A stretch of 5,529 bases of DNA from Prevotellamassilia sp. Lineage in GTDB: Bacteria; Bacteroidota; Bacteroidia; Bacteroidales; Bacteroidaceae. Location of the stretch: contig JAHAWW010000125.1 of NCBI GenBank assembly GCA_018383375.1, forward strand, positions 1 through 5,529, in the 5' to 3' direction. Shown one piece after another: positions 1 through 5,129 of the stretch (the stretch's first letter is position 1; each line of letters starts with the position of its first letter). The notes below the pieces were generated by a model, which worked only from the letters and a program-made list of their open reading frames with translations, was not told where the DNA came from and searched no databases. The position numbers and the translations under genes were made by a program.

Positions 1-449
1 ACCGGTTTCTGCATAAGTCGCTTGGTGGTGGAGGAGGCTGCGTTGGAATAGAGCTGTTTGGCCAACTGCTGGGTGATGGTGCTACCGCCGCCGGCTTCTT
101 TCTGCCTCAAAATGCCTCGTTTAATGACGGCACGGCCAAGCGCTCTGAGGTCCACGCCGGAGTGATCGTAAAAACGTTCGTCCTCGGTGGCCACCAAAGC
201 TTGGAAAACATAGGGAGAAATGCTGTCGTAGTCTACATACACGCGATTTTCGTTTCTCGACCAAGTGCCCATCACCTTGCCGTCGGCCGAAAAGATTTGT
301 GAGGCGTATTTGTTGATGGGACTATCGAGCTCGTCAAGCGGCGGCATATAACCAATTTTGCCGGCTTTGACGAGAAAGAAAAACACGACGATAAAAATCA
401 TGGCGAGCCCCCAAAGGCTCCAAAGTATCTTGAAAAACAGTTTTCGCAT
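1..449 (-). CDS. mrcA: Class A penicillin-binding protein (PBP1A-like), N-terminal part, cut by window edge
   Basis: This is a membrane-anchored peptidoglycan glycosyltransferase of family GT51, which polymerises lipid II on the outer face of the inner membrane. Only the first 149 codons are present. Residues about 5-27 form one hydrophobic signal anchor after a short basic start (MRKLFFK). The GT51 domain follows: motif 1 reads EDERFYDHSG at residues 89-98, with the expected catalytic Glu at 89, and motif 2 reads GGSTITQQLAK at 121-131. The segment around residues 31-64 (GKIGYMPP, then SADGKVMGTWS) is typical of Bacteroidales PBP1A as I recall it. The ATG at 449 is chosen because the frame stays open upstream to a stop near 566 without another ATG, and the anchor sits right behind it. 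The transpeptidase domain lies outside the window, so bifunctionality is inferred; a monofunctional glycosyltransferase cannot be excluded. The gene is divergent from pflA. Confidence 0.93.
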   Translation of the reverse strand, partial: MRKLFFKILWSLWGLAMIFIVVFFFLVKAGKIGYMPPLDELDSPINKYASQIFSADGKVMGTWSRNENRVYVDYDSISPYVFQALVATEDERFYDHSGVDLRALGRAVIKRGILRQKEAGGGSTITQQLAKQLYSNAASSTTKRLMQKP

Positions 450-558
450 GGACGATAGTTTGACAGACCGACTCTGCAGGCAACACCTTTGTCGGGCGTC
501 GGGCAGACTGCACCGCCTTTGGCGGGTGGCTTGTCGGTGGGTTTTACCTACTTCACTG

Positions 559-566
559 CAAACTTA
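559..566 (-). promoter_or_regulatory. Candidate Bacteroidetes -7 box for the PBP gene
   Basis: The minus strand reads TAAGTTTG, an exact match to the TAnnTTTG -7 consensus used by the primary sigma factor in Bacteroidetes. It would give a leader of roughly 100 bases before the ATG at 449. No clear TTTG-type -33 element is seen about 19-21 bases further upstream, so the call rests on the -7 box and its position alone. The leader contains a small GC-rich hairpin at about 511-528 (CACCGCC, loop TTT, GGCGGGTG). Confidence 0.4.
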
Positions 567-737
567 CAAAATTCTCCCACACACACGGCCCCTCTGCGCC
601 TTTTTATTTATGCTATCGGCCGATTTTATGAAGGCCAATGTGTCGTGCAGGTGCTTTGGCGTGGCTTCAAAGACGCCTATCAGTCGCCCCCGGCATTTGT
701 TCAAAATGGGTGATTGTCTGTGACGGCACATTAAACA

Positions 738-822
738 TTGTTTACAAATCGTCGAAAAGGTGAGAAAATATCCTAATTTCTTGATAATATAAACAAACGG
801 TTTATAAAATCATTGTAAACAA
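738..822. repeat. Pair of 10-base inverted repeats, TTGTTTACAA and TTGTAAACAA
   Basis: TTGTTTACAA at 738-747 is the exact reverse complement of TTGTAAACAA at 813-822, with 65 bases between them. Each arm is itself nearly palindromic (TTGT, two bases, ACAA), the form of a binding site for a dimeric regulator. A related pair, AAACGGTTT at 795-803 and AAACCGTTT at 904-912, overlaps this area. The region is very AT-rich, so chance cannot be ruled out. Confidence 0.4.
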
Positions 823-857
823 CTATACGATAGTGTTATATGGTATATCAGACTATT

Positions 858-972
858 TGTCATAAGGAATGGAAAGTCTAAAAGCCACTTCATAACGTTC
901 AAAAAACCGTTTCAAAAATCCTTTCCTTATGACAGTTTTTCGTGTCATAAGGTCCGTATAAACAGTCCTTAT
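858..972. repeat. Alternating copies of TGTCATAAGG forming competing hairpins
   Basis: TGTCATAAGG occurs at 858-867 (plus orientation), 925-934 (inverted) and 943-952 (plus). A shortened inverted copy, CCTTAT, lies at 967-972. The central copy can pair with the third copy as a perfect 10-bp stem with an 8-base loop (935-942). Alternatively it can pair with the first copy over 16 bases (858-873 with 919-934) with a single mismatch. The two pairings exclude each other. No gene overlaps it convincingly. It could be a switching leader RNA, a multi-site operator or a fragment of a dispersed repeat. Confidence 0.6.
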
Positions 973-997
973 CGCTGTAACCCACTGAAACACAAAA

Positions 998-1022
998 AAG
1001 AGGGCGTTCGAGACACCCTCTT
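998..1022 (-). terminator. Terminator-like hairpin, best oriented on the minus strand
   Basis: AAGAGGG at 998-1004 pairs perfectly with CCCTCTT at 1016-1022 around an 11-base loop. Read on the minus strand, the stem is followed directly by a run of six T (plus-strand A at 994-999), the classical intrinsic terminator layout. On the plus strand it is followed by the weaker TCTTCTAT. No minus-strand gene lies upstream to be terminated, so either it ends a short untranslated transcript or it works in the weaker plus orientation. Confidence 0.55.
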
Positions 1023-1036
1023 CTTCTATCCTGTAT

Positions 1037-1068
1037 CAAAGTTAAGCCGAAAACAGTGGACGCAAAAA
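1037..1068 (-). promoter_or_regulatory. Candidate minus-strand promoter just upstream of the hairpin
   Basis: The minus strand reads TAACTTTG at 1044-1037, an exact TAnnTTTG -7 box. A T-rich element ending in TTTG (1068-1063) precedes it by 18 bases, close to the usual 19-21 spacing of the -33 element. Transcription would begin near 1030, only a few bases before the terminator-like stem at 1022-998. The product would be a very short RNA of about 40 bases, or a longer one if the hairpin is read through. Confidence 0.35.
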
Positions 1069-1142
1069 GACAAATAGACATCAAAGCGTGTGCAGGTCTT
1101 GCATTTTATCACACCATCGGTGCGAGCAAGTCCATTTTTAAT

Positions 1143-1150
1143 TATATTTG
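1143..1150 (+). promoter_or_regulatory. Candidate -7 box for pflA
   Basis: TATATTTG matches the Bacteroidetes TAnnTTTG -7 consensus exactly and lies 21 bases before the pflA ATG at 1172. Transcription would start near 1156, giving a very short leader. No convincing -33 TTTG is visible at the expected distance. The last three bases (TTG, 1148-1150) could be taken for an in-frame start codon, but serving as promoter is more likely. Confidence 0.5.
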
Positions 1151-1171
1151 CAGTTGGATAAAAACGAAACT

Positions 1172-1906
1172 ATGAAAAAACTTCGCGTACACAGTTATGA
1201 AAGCATGGGCACGTTCGACGGCCCGGGATTGCGTTTTGTTGTTTTCTTGCAAGGTTGTCCGTTTCGCTGCCTCTATTGTGCCAATCCCGACACGATTGAC
1301 CCCGTGGGCGAGAGCAAACTCACCGACCCTGACTATATCTTCGACCAAGTGGTTTCGATGAAGGCGTTTTTTGGCCGCCGTGGCGGTGTGACCTTTTCGG
1401 GCGGCGAACCGACCGCTCAGGCCGAGGCGCTCGTGCCCCTGTGCCAACGTTTGAAAGAGGCCGGTTTTCACATTTGCATTGACTCCAACGGTACGGTGTG
1501 GAACGAACATGTCGAGGCGCTTTTCCGCACAGTCGACCTCGTTTTGCTCGATGTCAAAGAGATTGACCCGGAGCGTCATGAAGCCATCACCTCGCGCAGC
1601 AATGCCCGCACCCTCGAAACGGCCGCTTGGCTTGAGCGCGAAGGTCACCCCTTTTGGTTGCGCTACGTCTTGGTGCCCGGGCTGTCTAACGATGACGACC
1701 ATCTGCACCGTCTTGGCCGCCATTTTGCCGACTACAAACAGATTGAGCGCGTAGAGCTTCTTCCCTACCACACCCTCGGGGTTCACAAATATGAGGCTAT
1801 GGGGCTCGACTACCAACTCAAAGGCGTAAAAGAAAACACCCCCGAGCAGTTGGACCACGCCGCCGCCATACTTCGCACCTATTTCCCGCAATTGGTGGTG
1901 AATTGA
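1172..1906 (+). CDS. pflA: Pyruvate formate-lyase-activating enzyme (radical SAM)
   Basis: PflA is a cytoplasmic radical SAM enzyme that uses a [4Fe-4S] cluster and S-adenosylmethionine to generate the glycyl radical on pyruvate formate-lyase, switching on anaerobic conversion of pyruvate and CoA to acetyl-CoA and formate. The 244-residue product matches the family length (E. coli about 246). The cluster-binding CxxxCxxC motif is at C29, C33 and C36, preceded by the family signature GTFDGPGLR at 13-21. GGVTFSGGEP at 71-80 is the SAM-binding GGE motif, and LLDVKE follows in mid-protein. The C-terminal HTLGVHKYEAMG and KGVKENTPEQ segments are typical of PflA. The ATG at 1172 is preferred over the in-frame TTG at 1148, since the latter overlaps a -7 box and the ATG gives the usual N-terminus. 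No pflB lies on either side in this window, although the two genes are commonly adjacent. Confidence 0.96.
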   Translation: MKKLRVHSYESMGTFDGPGLRFVVFLQGCPFRCLYCANPDTIDPVGESKLTDPDYIFDQVVSMKAFFGRRGGVTFSGGEPTAQAEALVPLCQRLKEAGFHICIDSNGTVWNEHVEALFRTVDLVLLDVKEIDPERHEAITSRSNARTLETAAWLEREGHPFWLRYVLVPGLSNDDDHLHRLGRHFADYKQIERVELLPYHTLGVHKYEAMGLDYQLKGVKENTPEQLDHAAAILRTYFPQLVVN

Positions 1907-2058
1907 AGCGATAATCTCGTGCAGTCTTTAAACTTAGGCCTAACGACCCACGCTAACACAATTTGGAACTATCAGGCCGGCGTGACCGACAAATTATTGC
2001 TTGGTTACTTAAACGATTGTTCAATAAATTAAAACGAACTTCATATATACCATTCATT
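1907..2058. other. Spacer between pflA and the zinc-ribbon gene cluster
   Basis: The 152 bases hold a perfect 10-base palindrome, TTAGGCCTAA at 1934-1943, whose arms leave no loop and so suit a protein-binding site better than a terminator. I see no clear terminator for pflA and no good TAnnTTTG promoter, so it is undecided whether the cluster has its own promoter. The frame of the next gene stays open back to a TTG at 1963, but the 32 residues this would add are basic and precede the zinc ribbon without resembling part of it. Confidence 0.4.
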
Positions 2059-2670
2059 ATGCCCAGCACCCTAATCTGCCCCGTTTGCGGCACCGAAATT
2101 CAACCTGGCGTGACGACTTGTCCCGTTTGCGGTTGCGATATAGCGGGAAAAACCAACGACGACTCGCTGAGAAATCTCATAAAGTCCTATAAAGATATGG
2201 GTAAACTTGAGGCCGTTATCAAACTGGCAAATGGGAAAGAAGGCGAAGATGATGAGATTGACCGTATGGTCAAGCAATGCAAAGAGCAATTAACAACCGA
2301 TAAGGGCCTTGTCATTCTTGAGGCACTCAATCGCAACGATATCGCTTTTGCCGAATGCCAGCTTGAACAACTGAAGGCACTCACCGGAGATAATGCGGCT
2401 ACACGAAGTCTGGAGGAGCAAGTGAAAGGCAAACAGAATGAGCAAGTGCCGCCATTGCCGCCATTACCGCCCGCCCGGCCAACCTCTCAGTCTGAGCCAT
2501 TGGATAATCTTGTCGTTACAAAAGAAGATCCGCAACAGGTGAACGAAACAGAACCGGTGAACACAACAAGCACAACAAGCAAAACTGGAGACACTCCGTT
2601 GATTATTTTTATTATTGCCATGCTCATTCTATGGATATGGCTTATATTTATACTCACCATATTAAATTAG
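2059..2670 (+). CDS. Small zinc-ribbon protein with C-terminal membrane anchor, function unknown
   Basis: This 203-residue protein is not one I recognise as a named gene. Residues 7-26 form a zinc ribbon with two CPVCG knuckles (Cys 7, 10, 21, 24, spacing CxxC-x10-CxxC). Residues about 34-70 form a predicted helical module shared with the next two proteins, with Y44, G48 and K55 at the conserved positions. A second helical segment, about 82-124, resembles residues 58-101 of the third protein. A proline-rich stretch (PPLPPLPPARP) at about 131-141 and a Thr/Ser/Glu-rich linker follow. Residues about 180-202 are one strongly hydrophobic segment at the extreme C-terminus, so the protein is probably tail-anchored with its ribbon in the cytoplasm. 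The ATG at 2059 is chosen because it places the ribbon immediately after the start, exactly as in the next gene. It is the first gene of the probable four-gene operon. Confidence 0.85.
   Translation: MPSTLICPVCGTEIQPGVTTCPVCGCDIAGKTNDDSLRNLIKSYKDMGKLEAVIKLANGKEGEDDEIDRMVKQCKEQLTTDKGLVILEALNRNDIAFAECQLEQLKALTGDNAATRSLEEQVKGKQNEQVPPLPPLPPARPTSQSEPLDNLVVTKEDPQQVNETEPVNTTSTTSKTGDTPLIIFIIAMLILWIWLIFILTILN
2073..2138 (+). repeat. Zinc-ribbon coding repeat, copy 1
   Basis: These 66 bases match 2703-2768 in the next gene at 63 positions; the differences are at 2085, 2100 and 2106. All three are third-position synonymous changes (Val, Ile, Pro codons), and 2107-2138 is an unbroken 32-base identity. 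The flanking sequences of the two genes are far more diverged. Confidence 0.9.
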
Positions 2671-2685
2671 ACCAGATACCCTTCT

Positions 2686-4278
2686 ATGAACACTAACACC
2701 TCAATCTGCCCCGTATGCGGCACCGAAATACAACCCGGCGTGACGACTTGTCCCGTTTGCGGTTGCGACATGTCGAGCGGCGACAACGACGCCTTAATCG
2801 GTCTCATTCAAAACTATATTGATAAAGGCCAAAACCTTTTGGCACTCAAACTCTTGAACGACTCAGGCCGGACCGGTGGCGAATATGACCGCCTCAGGGC
2901 ACAACTGCAAGAAGCGACAACGCCACTGGCAACCACGCCGCCACCACCTCCACCTCCTGCACCTAAAACCGAACACGCTAATCAGAGCGACAACACTTCG
3001 GCCACGCAGACCGTAACGAACGCAACGCCTGTGGAAACCGAAATAGGCTTTTTGCCTCATTTGCGCATGGTCAGCCTCTTGGCGGTATATCTTGTTCCTA
3101 TGGTAGCCTTGCCGCTTTTGGCGCAATTGATGCCAGATGTGTTTTATGAAATGAATGATGCGGGTGTAACAATTTATTATCACATTCATAAGTTGTTTAT
3201 GGTGCCGCTCTACTTCTTCCTTGCCGTCTATGCGCTGAAAGGGCGAGCCGCTGCCGTCATCGGCTGGGTGTGCACGGGACTTGCCGTCACACTGTTTTTC
3301 CAAAGCGTGCTACAAGCCCCATTTCAAACCATACCCATCACAATAATGATTATCTGTCTTTTGATGGCTTGTTGTGCCCGTCCGCGTTATCGTGCACCGC
3401 TTATCGTACTCACGGTCTTCGGTGTCCTCGATTTTGCCTTTTATACTTGGGGTCTGAAGGCCTTTTTCGACTCGTGCGATTACATCCCGCAAACGACAGA
3501 ACTATACACGGCCATGCGAACCATTATGGACACAGTGTATGTATTTGCTTGGGCATGGTTGATTTATGTGTCAATGACCGAAACCAAAAACGTTGCAAAC
3601 ACAAGTGCCCAAGAGCCAAAAGCAACGGCAGACATGCCGGTCTGGGCTAAAGTGCTGGGCATTGTGGGTGGTGTGTCGCTGTTGATGGCATGGCCTATTC
3701 TGCTTTGCTCGTATGGTCTATACATAAAAGAGCTGGCTATCCTCAGTTATGTCTTAAATGGTCTTGGTTTGCTGCTCTTGGCGGGGATTGTTGTGGCTTA
3801 CGCGATGAAGGCCGAGAATATGGTGGTGAAGGTTACCGGTTTTGTGGCAGGCGGCATTACAGCTCTCGTGTTGTTGATTAAGTTGTCATCCGATTTGTCT
3901 GACACATTCGACCTCAACCTCCAAGACTTCTCTCTGTGTAACCTGGCGGTCATCATCATTTGCGGTGGATGGTTTTGGGCAGACAAATGCCTTTCAAAGG
4001 GAGCCATGCGTGGCGCTGCAGCCTATGCCGTCATTGTGCTGATGCTGGCCATTACACCAATGGTCCTTTCATTGTCTGATAATACGTTCGCGCTTTTCAT
4101 CAACATGACCAGTTTGCTGACCATTGAGTCTGCCATCATCATGTTGCCGATAGCTTTGGCCTACCCGCGACTCAACAAGATTGCACCTGCACTCATATCC
4201 TTCGGCGTGCTTTCGATGCTTATGGTTTGCTATTTCGTCAGCGGTTTATTCTCTTCTCTCACTCGGATTTATTACTAA
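2686..4278 (+). CDS. Zinc-ribbon polytopic membrane protein, function unknown
   Basis: The 530-residue product begins with a zinc ribbon (Cys 8, 11, 22, 25) almost identical to that of the preceding protein. The shared helical module follows at about 34-70 (NDALIGLIQNY at 34-44, G48, K55, EYD at 66-68), then a polyproline linker at about 85-93 and a Thr/Asn-rich spacer. From about residue 127 the rest is membrane: I count about 12-13 hydrophobic segments, near 129-149, 167-185, 190-210, 215-230, 237-256, 281-297, 322-346, 350-374, 380-400, 417-432, 443-463, 477-494 and 500-522. A polar loop at about 298-317 splits them into two halves. No transporter or enzyme signature was recognised. The N-terminus has no signal peptide and is expected in the cytoplasm. 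The gene starts 15 bases after the previous stop and ends 17 bases before the next start, consistent with co-transcription. No Shine-Dalgarno is seen, as usual for Bacteroidetes. Confidence 0.88.
   Translation: MNTNTSICPVCGTEIQPGVTTCPVCGCDMSSGDNDALIGLIQNYIDKGQNLLALKLLNDSGRTGGEYDRLRAQLQEATTPLATTPPPPPPPAPKTEHANQSDNTSATQTVTNATPVETEIGFLPHLRMVSLLAVYLVPMVALPLLAQLMPDVFYEMNDAGVTIYYHIHKLFMVPLYFFLAVYALKGRAAAVIGWVCTGLAVTLFFQSVLQAPFQTIPITIMIICLLMACCARPRYRAPLIVLTVFGVLDFAFYTWGLKAFFDSCDYIPQTTELYTAMRTIMDTVYVFAWAWLIYVSMTETKNVANTSAQEPKATADMPVWAKVLGIVGGVSLLMAWPILLCSYGLYIKELAILSYVLNGLGLLLLAGIVVAYAMKAENMVVKVTGFVAGGITALVLLIKLSSDLSDTFDLNLQDFSLCNLAVIIICGGWFWADKCLSKGAMRGAAAYAVIVLMLAITPMVLSLSDNTFALFINMTSLLTIESAIIMLPIALAYPRLNKIAPALISFGVLSMLMVCYFVSGLFSSLTRIYY
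2703..2768 (+). repeat. Zinc-ribbon coding repeat, copy 2
   Basis: This is the partner of 2073-2138, offset by exactly 630 bases and in the same reading frame. It encodes an identical peptide from the Ile before the first CPVCG to the Asp after the last Cys. Identity at DNA level falls away abruptly on both sides. Confidence 0.9.
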
Positions 4279-4295
4279 CATAAACACCACACGAT

Positions 4296-5087
4296 ATGAC
4301 TAATGATCAAAACAACGGAACGCAGCAGAACGATATGTTGCTGGGACTGCTCCAATCTTATGAGGCCGAGGGTCAATATGCCCGTGTACTCAAGATGTTG
4401 ACCACCTCTCCCGTCGAAGGAGCCGAATACGAAGCGCTCAAACAGCGCTGTGAGTTTGCCATTTCGCGTCAACAAGGCGACCTCATAGACAATGCGCTCA
4501 AAGCCGGCAACCATGAAGCGGCCGCCAAAGCTTTGGCTGAATTGCGCGATGCCGTGGGCGAAACAACCATTGTAAAGGCTTTTGCCGCACTCATTGGTCC
4601 AACGCAACCAATTGCAGACTCCCCAACACCGCCTCAACCGGCCCGAGAAACAAATGAACCTGCTCCAATCTCAACGGTGGAAAAGGCCGAGCCTGCTGCC
4701 GACAACACTCATAATGAGCCAATGGAGGACCAACTCCCCCCACCCTCACCCAACAGCAAATATCCTTTCACCGAAAACATCAGTTTCGTGGGCGGATTGG
4801 GTTATGGACCTGCAGGCAAGAGCGGGCGTTTCACACTCTACAACGAAGAAGTGCTATTCCGACCATTCATCGTTAATTTCGGTAGCACACAAGACCGCCG
4901 TTTCCCCATCAAAGACATCATCAAATATCATCACGCCATGATGGGCATGGCCTCGTTCAAACTCAAAGACGGCACCATAGTGCGCATCAATCTGGTCAAG
5001 AAAAATCGTTTCTTACAAGAGGTGGAGGCGCGCCGACAATATTATTATACATCGCGTGGACTGCCCGTGCCTGAACTCGAATCCTAA
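4296..5087 (+). CDS. Soluble protein with shared helical module and C-terminal GRAM/PH-like domain
   Basis: This 263-residue protein has no zinc ribbon, no signal peptide and no membrane segment. Residues 12-46 repeat the helical module of the two upstream proteins (NDMLLGLLQSY at 12-22, G26, K33, EYE at 44-46). Residues about 58-101 form a second helical repeat resembling the first protein of the cluster. A long Pro/Glu/Ala-rich linker spans about 102-155. The C-terminal region, about 157-250, looks like a PH-fold domain of the GRAM type: a strand reading GRFTLYNEEVLFRPF at 177-191, FPIKDIIKYHHA at 203-214, then FKLKDGTIVRINL at 221-233 and a closing helix. Such domains often bind membrane lipids or proteins, so a peripheral membrane role is plausible but inferred. 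The ATG at 4296 lies 17 bases after the preceding stop. No named gene is recognised. Confidence 0.85.
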   Translation: MTNDQNNGTQQNDMLLGLLQSYEAEGQYARVLKMLTTSPVEGAEYEALKQRCEFAISRQQGDLIDNALKAGNHEAAAKALAELRDAVGETTIVKAFAALIGPTQPIADSPTPPQPARETNEPAPISTVEKAEPAADNTHNEPMEDQLPPPSPNSKYPFTENISFVGGLGYGPAGKSGRFTLYNEEVLFRPFIVNFGSTQDRRFPIKDIIKYHHAMMGMASFKLKDGTIVRINLVKKNRFLQEVEARRQYYYTSRGLPVPELES

Positions 5088-5129
5088 AGCTGCACGAACC
5101 AATCATCGTCTTAATGTCATCATATACTT

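Larger units (their letters stand above)
450..1171. other. Long divergent intergenic region without a convincing gene
   Basis: The 722 bases between the PBP and pflA start codons show no recognisable protein. Composition changes sharply: 481-540 is about 67% G+C, while 781-840 is about 22%. The AT-rich half carries the inverted repeats at 738-822 and 858-972, and the part next to pflA carries a terminator-like hairpin and promoter elements, each listed separately. Open frames here are short, on both strands, and do not read like known proteins. No tRNA or rRNA was found: the TTCGAGA at 1007-1013 looks like a T-loop, but no acceptor or anticodon stem accompanies it. Confidence 0.7.

Noticed and set aside
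358..723. Plus-strand open frames (358-723 and 489-713) over the PBP gene start and GC-rich leader
   Set aside because: The longer one is antisense to the well-supported PBP coding sequence for its first 90 bases, and both are overlapping frames in GC-rich DNA with no recognisable domain.
564..731. 55-codon minus-strand open frame starting with ATG at 731
   Set aside because: It is short and basic, has no recognised domain and no good promoter, and ends on the stop that overlaps the candidate PBP -7 box. A genuine small protein cannot be excluded, but nothing supports it.
1000..1022. Possible tRNA T-arm (TTCGAGA loop)
   Set aside because: The stem has a C-A mismatch, and no matching acceptor, D or anticodon stems are found upstream; the hairpin is better explained as a terminator.
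899..1084. 61-codon minus-strand open frame
   Set aside because: It contains the terminator-like hairpin and a promoter-like box inside its frame, covers part of the inverted-repeat array, and its start lies upstream of the candidate transcription start near 1030. I do not recognise the protein.
1142..1891. Long minus-strand open frame opposite pflA
   Set aside because: It is the antisense shadow of pflA, whose motifs and length are unambiguous; the antisense translation has no recognisable family.
1963..2058. N-terminal extension of the first zinc-ribbon gene from a TTG codon
   Set aside because: The added 32 residues have no counterpart in the paralogous next gene, whose ribbon begins right after its ATG.
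2562..2579. Tandem CACAACAAG repeat
   Set aside because: Two copies of a 9-base unit inside a low-complexity Thr/Ser linker are expected by slippage and do not indicate a separate element.
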